DNA of 23,666 nt, from NCBI GenBank assembly GCA_030696235.1, contig JAUYSN010000077.1, positions 1 to 23,666 of the forward strand, given 5' to 3'. Positions 15,478 to 22,417 of the stretch are shown here, one piece after another; position 1 is the first letter of the stretch, and each line of letters opens with the position of its first letter. The DNA is from Sulfuricella sp. Lineage in GTDB: Bacteria > Pseudomonadota > Gammaproteobacteria > Burkholderiales > Sulfuricellaceae. Both the position numbers and the translations under genes were made by a program. The notes under the pieces are model-generated. The model searched no databases. It was given only the letters and a program-made list of their open reading frames with translations, and was not told the DNA's origin.

Positions 15478-15703
15478 TCCAGCTCCTTTCGATCAATTCA
15501 ACGTTTTGCTCCACCACCTCAGCCAACTCACGCAGGGTGCGTGAGTCAAAACCATCACTATCCGCCACTCTGACCATTGGCGTTAGCCAAAACTTGGCTT
15601 CACCGCCATCGCCACGCACATGTATATGCAAAGGCTCGCGTGGGCTACCTTCATTCGAGTAGAAGAAAAAACGGAGACCTTTGTAACGGAATACGACTGG
15701 CAT
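15461..15703 (-). CDS. DUF4160 protein
   Basis: An 80-residue DUF4160 protein: MPVVFRYKGLRFFFYSNE, then REPLHIHVRGDGGEAKFWL, both typical of the family, and a helical end (LRELAEVVEQNVELIERSWNEHF). The H-x-H in PLHIHV is conserved in the family and could be a metal or catalytic site. It precedes and overlaps DUF2442. It is the first gene of this minus-strand pair; the 58 bases before it, up to the RIO kinase end, are non-coding. Confidence 0.85.
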   Translation of the reverse strand: MPVVFRYKGLRFFFYSNEGSPREPLHIHVRGDGGEAKFWLTPMVRVADSDGFDSRTLRELAEVVEQNVELIERSWNEHFS

Positions 15704-15761
15704 GGTTTGACTATAGCGGAAGTAGGCATGCTATACCATAGCTCATCACGGCTTAGACGCA

Positions 15762-16607
15762 CTACACGACGCTAATCCGCGCCAAGCGGGCAGCCTCTTC
15801 AGCCCGTGCATCATCAATTTCCCGCATCACCCCAACCAGATCAGCCGGCTTTACGCTGCGCTCGAAGCGGCCGGTCAGCTTGACCTCGGCATGCAGCTCT
15901 CCGCTCTCGTAGAGCGACCAGATTTCCTTGCCATAGTCGGTAGCCCGAAGGTCCGCAGCAAACTGGCCAAAGTAGTTCGCCAGGTTGGTCACGTCCCGAT
16001 CCAGCATGCTGCTGGCGTGGTTGTTGCCCGCAGCGTCAACCGCTTGCGGCAGGTCGATGATGACCGGCCCGTCGCTGCCGACGAGGATGTTGTATTCGGA
16101 CAGGTCCCCATGGACGACACCGGCGCAAAGCATGCGCACCACCTGCTGGATTAATGCGTGGTGGTACTCTCTGGCGCGCTCTTCGGTCAGCACCAGATCG
16201 TTGAGCCGGGGGGCTGCATTGCCGTTGTCGTCGGTCACCAGCTCCATGAGCAGCACGCCCTCATGGAAGTTATAAGGCTTGGGCACGCGCACGCCGGCGG
16301 CGGCGAGGCGGTACAAGGCATCCACCTCGGCGCTCTGCCATGCCTCTTCCTGGGCTTTGCGCCCATACTTGGAGCCCTTCTCCATGGCGCGGGCCTGCCG
16401 GCTGTTTTTCACCTTGCGGCCTTCGGTGTAATCCACGCTCTGGCGAAAGCTGCGTTTGTTGGCCTCTTTGTACACCTTCGCGCAGCGCACCTCTTCCCCG
16501 CAGCGGACCACGAAGACCATCGCCTCCTTGCCGCTCATGAGTTGGCGGATGACCTCATCGACCAGGCCATCTTCGACCAGCGGCTCCATTCTTTTCGGAA
16601 TTTTCAT
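15762..16607 (-). CDS. RIO-type serine/threonine protein kinase
   Basis: An atypical protein kinase of the RIO1/PA4780 type. Catalytic features are complete: an ATP-binding Lys in RCAKVYKE (K44), VVHGDLSEYNILV with H166, D168 and N173, and IIDLPQAVD with D185. The section YTEGRKVKNSRQARAM is typical of bacterial members. The start chosen is ATG 16607 (MKIPKRMEPLVEDG), which follows the DUF1456 stop by 8 bases and has AGAGG about 12 bases upstream. A start 69 bases further up would overlap the DUF1456 gene and add a non-conserved segment. Substrates are unknown. It is probably co-transcribed with the DUF1456 gene. Confidence 0.88.
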   Translation of the reverse strand: MKIPKRMEPLVEDGLVDEVIRQLMSGKEAMVFVVRCGEEVRCAKVYKEANKRSFRQSVDYTEGRKVKNSRQARAMEKGSKYGRKAQEEAWQSAEVDALYRLAAAGVRVPKPYNFHEGVLLMELVTDDNGNAAPRLNDLVLTEERAREYHHALIQQVVRMLCAGVVHGDLSEYNILVGSDGPVIIDLPQAVDAAGNNHASSMLDRDVTNLANYFGQFAADLRATDYGKEIWSLYESGELHAEVKLTGRFERSVKPADLVGVMREIDDARAEEAARLARISVV

Positions 16608-16615
16608 CTTTGCTA

Positions 16616-17080
16616 TCAGCCTCTGTGACGGATTGTCAGGCCCTTTAAAAAATTGCGGAGGAGCTGGTCGCCGCATGCCCGGTAGTTTTTATGCCCTTTC
16701 ACCCGGAACAGCGCGCTCAGTTCAGGCTTGGATACACTGAACCCCGCCAGTTCCAGGACTTTATGCATGTCCTCTTCCTTCAGCTCAAAGGCAACCCGCA
16801 GTTTTTTTAGTATGGTGTTGTTGGTCAGGCGCTCCGGTTTTTTATCCGGGTCCGGCCTGGACTCCATCTTGCCTCTTTTATGAATGATCAACCCGTCCAG
16901 AAACGACACCATGACCTCGTCGTCGCACTCGACAAAACCTTCTTCATCCTCTTTCTTCAGGAAGTTCGCGAGGTCGGATTGTGCGATGTCACGCCCGGCC
17001 AGTTTAATGATCTCCACGACTTTTGCGTCGCCAAGATCCAGCGCATATCGAATGCTGCGTAAAACATCATTATTGATCAC
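16616..17080 (-). CDS. DUF1456 protein (YehS-like)
   Basis: A 154-residue DUF1456 protein with the family's two repeats of about 70 residues: NNDVLRSIRYALDLGDAKVVEI ... DDEVMVSFLDGLIIHKRG, and NNTILKKLRVAFELKEEDMHKV ... GDQLLRNFLKGLTIRHRG. A charged linker (MESRPDPDKKPERLT) joins them. Function is unknown. Translation begins at GTG 17080, with GGAG 6 bases upstream. It leads a two-gene unit with the RIO kinase. Confidence 0.88.
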   Translation of the reverse strand: MINNDVLRSIRYALDLGDAKVVEIIKLAGRDIAQSDLANFLKKEDEEGFVECDDEVMVSFLDGLIIHKRGKMESRPDPDKKPERLTNNTILKKLRVAFELKEEDMHKVLELAGFSVSKPELSALFRVKGHKNYRACGDQLLRNFLKGLTIRHRG

Positions 17081-17115
17081 TGTTCACTCCGATCCCATTC
17101 TTCCAAAACACCGCC

Positions 17116-17134
17116 CTCCAGATAATGTCTGGAG
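17116..17134. promoter_or_regulatory. CTCCAGA-N5-TCTGGAG inverted repeat
   Basis: A perfect 7-base inverted repeat (17116-17122 and 17128-17134) with a 5-base centre, 36 bases upstream of the DUF1456 start and between it and ubiT. It could be an operator or a small hairpin in the leader. No regulator can be assigned. Confidence 0.35.
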
Positions 17135-17296
17135 TAATTTAGGGGCTACCCAATACTAAGTAATTGATTATACACTTTGTTTTATTCTGCGGCAAGCGCC
17201 GATAGCGCCATCCATGCAAATCAGGGAGGGACGTTGGCCTCAAGCCTATAAACCGGATAAAATGATCCTGAACTGGTCTACTAAAGGAACAACCCC

Positions 17297-17776
17297 ATGA
17301 ACCTGCCCGCTTTCAAATTTCCCAAGCCGCTGAGTGCAGCACTATCGCTGTTGCCAGCCTACCCACATTCGCTGCTCTTCAGCCAGGCGCTGAACCTGGC
17401 ACTGGGCCGCATCATCCAGCCCGACTTGCTGGAACCTCTGCATGGCAAGCTGATCAGCATCCGCGTGACCGATGTCGGCGTCAGCTTTTTCTTCTCCATC
17501 AACTCTACCGGCTTTGTCGCCTGCAAGGCGGGCAAGACGCCCGATCTGACCATCAGCGCCAGCGCTTACGATTTCATCATGCTCGGCACACGCAAGGAAG
17601 ATCCGGACACCCTGTTTTTCAGCCGTCGCCTGGTGGTGGAGGGCGATACCGAACTCGGGCTGATCGCCAAGAACACGCTCGACGCGGTGGAACTGCCAAA
17701 ACTGGAACTATCCCAGCTCATGCCCGGCCCGGTATTGGAAAAAGCCGCGTCCCGCCTGCTTGCCGCCGGGCGTTAA
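17297..17776 (+). CDS. ubiT: UbiT, SCP2-domain accessory factor of anaerobic ubiquinone synthesis
   Basis: UbiT is an SCP2 (sterol carrier) domain protein that binds isoprenoid lipids and is required with UbiU and UbiV for ubiquinone synthesis without O2. The 159 residues show an N-terminal amphipathic region (PLSAALSLLPAYPHSLLFSQALNLAL), then the SCP2 fold: LHGKLISIRVTDVGVSFFF, PDLTISASAYDFIMLGTRKEDPDTLFFSRRLVVEGDTELGLIAKN, a close match to the family core. The anaerobic UbiT is distinguished from the aerobic UbiJ by the F-S-R-R-L-V-x-E-G-D-T-E-L-G section. AAAGGA lies 9 bases before ATG 17297. It is upstream of nrdD, 7.6 kb from ubiUV. I see no convincing FNR box before it. Confidence 0.9.
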   Translation: MNLPAFKFPKPLSAALSLLPAYPHSLLFSQALNLALGRIIQPDLLEPLHGKLISIRVTDVGVSFFFSINSTGFVACKAGKTPDLTISASAYDFIMLGTRKEDPDTLFFSRRLVVEGDTELGLIAKNTLDAVELPKLELSQLMPGPVLEKAASRLLAAGR

Positions 17777-17816
17777 ATTTTTTAATTAATTCGAGAAAAA
17801 AACGTTTCATCTCCTC

Positions 17817-17845
17817 TTGACATAACACCACATATTGCGTAACTT
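17817..17845 (+). promoter_or_regulatory. Candidate nrdD promoter
   Basis: A consensus -35 TTGACA at 17817-17822 and a weak -10 TAACTT at 17840-17845 are separated by 17 bases. The upstream side is AT-rich. The first NrdR-like box lies in the spacer, so a bound repressor would block polymerase. The distance to the ATG is about 110 bases, leaving a long leader. Confidence 0.5.
17825..17840. promoter_or_regulatory. NrdR box 1 (candidate)
   Basis: ACACCACATATTGCGT matches 13 of 16 positions of the NrdR consensus ACACWATATATWGTGT. NrdR is the ATP/dATP-sensing repressor of ribonucleotide reductase genes. It falls in the spacer of the candidate promoter and is 31 bases (start to start) from box 2. 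Confidence 0.7.
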
Positions 17846-17855
17846 TGAGTTGCAA

Positions 17856-17871
17856 TCACAATATGTTGTGG
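17856..17871. promoter_or_regulatory. NrdR box 2 (candidate)
   Basis: TCACAATATGTTGTGG matches 13 of 16 positions of the same consensus. The 31-base offset from box 1, three helical turns, is the usual spacing for tandem NrdR boxes, so both would face the same side of the DNA. Confidence 0.7.
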
Positions 17872-17962
17872 TTTATGACTTTTGTCAACTCAGTAACCGT
17901 GGCTTCGCCCCAGAACTCTAGACAAAGTCTGCCACTCAAAACAAACAGGTCAGGAGGAAACC

Positions 17963-20011
17963 ATGGAAGAACAACAGCCGGTTAACAGCAGCATTACGCT
18001 CTTATCTCTCCCCAAAGGCGTCCTCAAGCGCGACGGCACATTAGCCCCGTTCGACCCGGAAAAAATCCGTTCCGCCATCCAGCGGGCCGGCGCCGCTACC
18101 GGCGATTTCGATGCCAACGAAGCATTCCTGCTCACCGCCCAGGTGGTCAAGGTTCTGATCCACAAATTCCGCGCCGAACCACCGCACATCGAGAAAGTCC
18201 AAGATGCCGTCGAGCAGGTGCTGATCACCGCCAACCACCTCAAGACCGCCCGCGCCTACATCGTCTACCGCGAACAGCACACCAAGCTGCGCCAAGACCG
18301 CAAGACGGTGGTGGATGTGGAAAGCTCGATCAACGAATACCTCGACCAGATGGACTGGCGCGTCAACGCCAACGCCAACCAGGGCTACAGCCTGGGTGGC
18401 CTGATCCTCAACGTGTCCGGCAAGGTGGTGGCGAATTACTGGCTCAACCATGTCTACCCGCCGGAAGTCGGCGTGGCGCACCGCGAAGGCGACATCCACG
18501 TGCACGACCTGGACATGCTGGCGGGCTACTGCGCCGGCTGGTCGCTGCGCACCCTGCTCCACGAGGGTCTCAACGGCGTTCCCGGCAAGGTTGAGGCCGG
18601 CCCTCCCAAGCACATGTCTTCCGCCGTCGGCCAGATCGTCAACTTTCTCGGCACCCTGCAGAACGAATGGGCCGGCGCGCAGGCGTTCTCCTCCTTCGAC
18701 ACCTACATGGCGCCCTTCATCCGCAATGACAATCTGCCTTATTCCTGCGTCAAGCAGTACATCCAGGAGCTGATCTACAACCTCAACGTGCCGTCGCGCT
18801 GGGGCACCCAGACGCCATTCACCAACCTGACCTTCGACTGGGTCTGCCCGGAAGACCTGCGCGAGCAGATACCTATCGTCGGCGGCAAGGAAATGCCGTT
18901 CAGCTATGGCGATCTTCAGGTCGAGATGGACATGATCAACCGCGCCTACATCGAGGTGATGACCACCGGCGACGCCAAGGGGCGAGTGTTCACCTTCCCC
19001 ATCCCGACCTACAACATGACGCCGGACTTCCCATGGGAAAGCGAAAACGCCACCCTGCTGTTCGAGATGACGGCCAAATACGGCCTGCCCTACTTCCAGA
19101 ATTTCATCAATTCCGAGCTCAAACCCAACATGGTGCGCTCGATGTGTTGTCGCCTGCAGCTCGACCTGCGCGAACTCCTGAAGCGCGGCAACGGCCTGTT
19201 CGGCAGCGCCGAGCAGACCGGTTCGGTAGGCGTGGTCACCATCAACTGCGCCCGCCTGGGCTACCTCTACCAGAACAACGAGGAGGCCCTGCTCAGCCGC
19301 CTCGACGAGCTGATGGAAATCGGCAAGAACAGTCTGGAGATCAAGCGCAAGGTGATCCAGCGCCACATGGACGCGGGGCTGTTCCCCTACACCAAGCGCT
19401 ACCTCGGCACGCTGCGCAACCACTTCTCCACCCTGGGAGTCAACGGCATCAACGAAATGATCCGCAACTTCACCCACGACGAGCACGACATCACGACCGA
19501 ATGGGGCCACGCTTTCGCGGTGCGCCTGCTCGATCACGTGCGCGCCAGGATGCTCGCCTTCCAGGAAGAAACCGGCCACATGTACAACCTGGAAGCGACG
19601 CCGGCGGAGGGCACCACTTATCGCTTCGCCAGGGAGGACCGCAAGCGCTTCGCCGACATCATCCAGGCCGGCACCAAGGACATGCCCTACTACACCAACT
19701 CCTCGCAACTGCCGGTCGGTTTCACCGACGATCCTTTCGAGGCGCTGGAACGGCAAGAGGTGCTGCAGAAAAAATACACCGGCGGCACCGTGCTGCACCT
19801 CTACATGACCGAACGCATCACCAGCGCGGAAGCCTGCAAGACCCTGGTGCGCCGTGCCCTGGAACAGTTTGGCCAGCCCTATATCACGATTACGCCGACG
19901 TTTTCGATTTGCCCCCAGCACGGTTATCTTAATGGCGAACACAAGTTCTGCCCGAAATGCGACCAGGAACGCCTGGCCGAAAAACGCAACAAAAAGTTGG
20001 CAGCAGCCTGA
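17963..20011 (+). CDS. nrdD: NrdD catalytic chain, class III (anaerobic) ribonucleotide reductase, lacking its glycyl-radical loop
   Basis: NrdD reduces ribonucleoside triphosphates without oxygen using a glycyl radical made by NrdG. The 682 residues begin with an ATP-cone regulatory domain (about 13-105: LPKGVLKRDGTLAPFDPEKI ... ARAYIVYREQHTKLR). The catalytic body follows, with IHVHDLDMLAGYCAGWSLR, NVPSRWGTQTPFTNLTFDW, RSMCCRLQLDLRELLKRGNG and GTLRNHFSTLGVNGINEM. A zinc motif CPQHGYLNGEHKFCPKC (C650, H653, C663, C666) is near the end. Only 16 residues follow it. The glycine-radical motif RVxGY, normally on the same chain, is missing here and lies in the next ORF (20045-20239), in the same frame beyond a single TGA. 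AGGAGG precedes ATG 17963. Control by NrdR is likely. Confidence 0.93.
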   Translation: MEEQQPVNSSITLLSLPKGVLKRDGTLAPFDPEKIRSAIQRAGAATGDFDANEAFLLTAQVVKVLIHKFRAEPPHIEKVQDAVEQVLITANHLKTARAYIVYREQHTKLRQDRKTVVDVESSINEYLDQMDWRVNANANQGYSLGGLILNVSGKVVANYWLNHVYPPEVGVAHREGDIHVHDLDMLAGYCAGWSLRTLLHEGLNGVPGKVEAGPPKHMSSAVGQIVNFLGTLQNEWAGAQAFSSFDTYMAPFIRNDNLPYSCVKQYIQELIYNLNVPSRWGTQTPFTNLTFDWVCPEDLREQIPIVGGKEMPFSYGDLQVEMDMINRAYIEVMTTGDAKGRVFTFPIPTYNMTPDFPWESENATLLFEMTAKYGLPYFQNFINSELKPNMVRSMCCRLQLDLRELLKRGNGLFGSAEQTGSVGVVTINCARLGYLYQNNEEALLSRLDELMEIGKNSLEIKRKVIQRHMDAGLFPYTKRYLGTLRNHFSTLGVNGINEMIRNFTHDEHDITTEWGHAFAVRLLDHVRARMLAFQEETGHMYNLEATPAEGTTYRFAREDRKRFADIIQAGTKDMPYYTNSSQLPVGFTDDPFEALERQEVLQKKYTGGTVLHLYMTERITSAEACKTLVRRALEQFGQPYITITPTFSICPQHGYLNGEHKFCPKCDQERLAEKRNKKLAAA

Positions 20012-20044
20012 CCACCCCCTATAACATCATTAAAGGAGAATGCC

Positions 20045-20239
20045 ATGACCGATCTGTCCAACCAGACCAACCTCAATAGCGACGAAATTATTCTGACCGA
20101 CGAGGAGCGCCAACCCTGCGAAGTGTGGACCCGCGTGATGGGTTACCATCGACCGGTGGCCTCGTTCAACATCGGCAAAAAGGGGGAGCACTACGAGCGC
20201 AAGTACTTCCAGGAATGCCGCACCAAGCTGGCGGCCTAG
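20045..20239 (+). CDS. Separate glycyl-radical subunit of class III ribonucleotide reductase
   Basis: A 64-residue protein holding CEVWTRVMGYHRPV-SFNIGKKGE, which corresponds to the C-terminal glycyl-radical segment of NrdD (Escherichia coli RVCGYLG...FNAGKQ, radical Gly681). Gly33 is the expected radical site. C25, eight residues before it, may correspond to the extra Cys of thioredoxin/NrdH-dependent NrdD types, which is tentative. The first 22 residues (MTDLSNQTNLNSDEIILTDE...) look like a flexible linker. GGAG lies 6 bases before ATG 20045, an excellent ribosome binding site, so it is very likely made as its own chain. It would have to dock into the NrdD barrel, as the spare-part protein YfiD does for pyruvate formate-lyase. 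How common this split is I cannot check. Confidence 0.85.
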   Translation: MTDLSNQTNLNSDEIILTDEERQPCEVWTRVMGYHRPVASFNIGKKGEHYERKYFQECRTKLAA

Positions 20240-20366
20240 TTTCGACATGCCCGGAAAGTGCGAGCGCGCTCAACCGCTCTTGCATTTTTCGTTGCTCTTA
20301 GCTCATCTTGTCTAACCTCGCCACAAGTGCCACTCCGACTTTCTATCCGCTGGAAACCACCAGCGA

Positions 20367-21065
20367 ATGAAAGATCGTATGCAAATCGGCGGACTTACCC
20401 CGCTGACCAGCACTGATTACCCCGGCTGCCTGGCAGCGGTGATATTTTGCCAGGGCTGCCCCTGGCGCTGCGGCTATTGCCACAATCCCCATCTGATTCC
20501 CCGCGATAACGGCCAACTCGATTGGTCGGCAGTAATGGATTTCCTGCGCCGTCGCAAAGGTCTGCTGGACGCGGTGGTTTTCAGCGGCGGCGAGCCCACT
20601 CTGCAGGACGACCTCCATTCCGCCATCAGCGAAGTCCACGATCTCGGCTTCAAGATCGGGCTGCATACCGGCGGCACCTATCCATCCCGCCTGAAGGAAC
20701 TGCTGCCCATGCTGGACTGGGTCGGCATGGACATCAAGGCCACCCTCGATGATTACGCCAAGGTCACCGCCACTCCAGGCAGCGGCATGAAGGCTTGGGA
20801 AAGCGCAGAGATGCTGCTGGAAAGCGACATTCCCCACGAATTCCGCACTACCGTGCACCCGCTGTATCACACGCCGGATTCGCTGCTGCGGCTGGCAAAA
20901 GAATTGAGCACGCTGGGTGCGCGGCACTATGTGCTGCAGGAGTTCCGTCCCCAGGGATGCGCCGACGAAGCGGTCAGTACTTACTCCGCTCAGGAACTTC
21001 TGGACGATGCGCTATGCAGCCGCATCGGCGAGATGTTCGAAACCTTCTCCGTGCGACGCACATAA
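20367..21065 (+). CDS. nrdG: NrdG-type activating enzyme of anaerobic ribonucleotide reductase (radical SAM)
   Basis: A 232-residue radical SAM activase of the larger NrdG type (TIGR02495-like), which generates the glycyl radical on NrdD. The cluster motif is CPWRCGYC (C-x3-C-x2-C) within IFCQGCPWRCGYCHNP at about residues 27-42. VVFSGGEPTLQ (the GGE motif), GLHTGG, VGMDIKATLDDY and LYHTPDSLLRLAKEL follow. The start is ATG 20367 or ATG 20379; neither has a strong ribosome binding site, and homology begins at MQIGGLTPLTSTDYPG, which favours the second. The 127 bases between the glycyl-radical ORF and this gene show no feature. An intrinsic terminator follows directly. Confidence 0.92.
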   Translation: MKDRMQIGGLTPLTSTDYPGCLAAVIFCQGCPWRCGYCHNPHLIPRDNGQLDWSAVMDFLRRRKGLLDAVVFSGGEPTLQDDLHSAISEVHDLGFKIGLHTGGTYPSRLKELLPMLDWVGMDIKATLDDYAKVTATPGSGMKAWESAEMLLESDIPHEFRTTVHPLYHTPDSLLRLAKELSTLGARHYVLQEFRPQGCADEAVSTYSAQELLDDALCSRIGEMFETFSVRRT

Positions 21066-21093
21066 AAAAAGCCCCGCTTTCGCAGGGCTTTTT
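21066..21093. terminator. Bidirectional intrinsic terminator between nrdG and fccB
   Basis: AAAAAGCCC pairs with GGGCTTTTT around a short centre (CGCTTTCGCA), with A and T tracts on either side, so it can act for both converging units. It starts at the nrdG stop codon and lies 21 bases from the fccB stop. Confidence 0.85.
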
Positions 21094-21113
21094 CTTGCAA
21101 CACACCGGCTGTA

Positions 21114-22400
21114 TCAGGTGGACATATCGGCAAGGATATTCTTCAGCCAGCTTTCAGCGTAGACCGCCTCCAGCTCGGAGAGATCCGGCGAGACGCCGCC
21201 GGCGTTGGGAACGGCAATGATCTTGCCGTCCGCCACCTTGTACACCCCCGCCACGCTGACCGCTTCCTTGTTGGTAAGGAAGCTGTAGCAGACGTTGAGG
21301 CCGGACAGTTCCGTGGTATCGCGTCCATTCATCAGCGCCACGATGTTGATGGCGCAGACCTTGGCTTCGGCGTTGGCCGAATAACCGGACTTGGGCATGG
21401 CTCCCGCTATCGAAGCGTCGCCGATCACATGGATATTCTTGTGGATCGTGGACTCGAAGGTGGTGACGTTAACCGGGCACCATTTCTTGTCTTCCCCCAC
21501 CAGACCCGCACTGACCGCGATGCCGCCGGCGCGCTGCGGCGGAATCAGGTTGATCACATCGCCCTTGATATCCTCGACGCCATCAACCAGCACGGCCATG
21601 TTCTTGGTATCCACCGCCGTGACCTTCTTGGCCGCCCGATAGTCGATGATGCCCTCGTAGTGCTTCTTCCAGCCCTTCAGGAATAGCCCCTTCTTGGAGA
21701 CGATATCCGGATTGGCGTCGAGGAGAATAATCTTCGACTTGGGTTTGTGCTGCTTCAGGTAGTAGGCGATCATACTGGTCCGCTCGTAGGGGCCAGGCGG
21801 GCAGCGGAAAGGCGCCAGGGGCATGGACAGCACGACAGTGCCGCCGTCCTTCATCTGCTCCAACTGCTTGCGCAGAAGCAGGGTCTGGGGACCGGCTTTC
21901 CAGGCGTGAGGCATGATCTCCGGCGTGGAAGCGTTGTAGCCTTCCAGCTCCTCGGTGCGGAAATCGATACCGGGGGAGACCACCAGGCGGTCGTATGAGA
22001 TCCTGCCCTTGCTGGTGGCAACCATCTTGCCCGCTGCGTCGATGGCGGTCACCTCGGCCTGTACCACCTTGACGCCGTGGTTGGCCGCCAGCTTGTCGTA
22101 CTTGATGGTCAACGGCGACAGATCCTTGAGGACGCCGCCGATATAGAGGTTGCTGAACGGGCAAGAAATGAAATGATCGTTGCGCTCGATCATCACCACC
22201 TCGATGGAGGGATCACCCATGCGGATATACTTGGCAGCAATGGTGCCGCCATAGCCTCCGCCGATCACCACAACGCGACGGCCGGTTTTCGGCATGATTT
22301 CCGGCATGGCCGATACCATCGGCGCGCCGGCGCATCCCGCCAGAGCGACAGCAGATGCGCTGCCCAGCAATTTGATAAAACTTCTACGGTCCAGAGTCAT
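21114..22400 (-). CDS. fccB: Flavocytochrome c sulfide dehydrogenase, flavoprotein subunit
   Basis: FccB (SoxF-like) is the FAD subunit of periplasmic sulfide dehydrogenase, which oxidises sulfide to sulfur and passes electrons to its cytochrome partner. The 428 residues start with a Tat signal (DRRSFIKLLG). A cysteine at position 23 in LAGC resembles a lipobox, so the protein may be membrane-anchored. The FAD motif is VVVIGGGYGG (43-52). The redox cysteines expected for the family appear in FRCPPGPYER and KWCPVNVTTFES, and FISCPFSNLYIGG is also typical. Near the C-terminus are NVCYSFLTNKEAVSVAG and a final ESWLKNILADM. GGGAG precedes the ATG at 22400. It is the second gene after fccA, with a 17-base gap. 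Confidence 0.93.
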   Translation of the reverse strand: MTLDRRSFIKLLGSASAVALAGCAGAPMVSAMPEIMPKTGRRVVVIGGGYGGTIAAKYIRMGDPSIEVVMIERNDHFISCPFSNLYIGGVLKDLSPLTIKYDKLAANHGVKVVQAEVTAIDAAGKMVATSKGRISYDRLVVSPGIDFRTEELEGYNASTPEIMPHAWKAGPQTLLLRKQLEQMKDGGTVVLSMPLAPFRCPPGPYERTSMIAYYLKQHKPKSKIILLDANPDIVSKKGLFLKGWKKHYEGIIDYRAAKKVTAVDTKNMAVLVDGVEDIKGDVINLIPPQRAGGIAVSAGLVGEDKKWCPVNVTTFESTIHKNIHVIGDASIAGAMPKSGYSANAEAKVCAINIVALMNGRDTTELSGLNVCYSFLTNKEAVSVAGVYKVADGKIIAVPNAGGVSPDLSELEAVYAESWLKNILADMST

Positions 22401-22417
22401 AATTCTTATCTCCCTTA

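Noticed and set aside
17160..17180. FNR box before ubiT (TTGATTATACACTT)
   Set aside because: Only the left half site fits; the right half matches one of five positions.
18041..19942. 633-codon open frame antisense to nrdD
   Set aside because: Shadow of GC-rich codon use; NrdD on the other strand is clear over its full length.
20009..20011. UGA of nrdD as a selenocysteine codon
   Set aside because: The site is in a linker with no conserved Cys, no suitable hairpin directly downstream is evident, and the next ORF has its own strong start.
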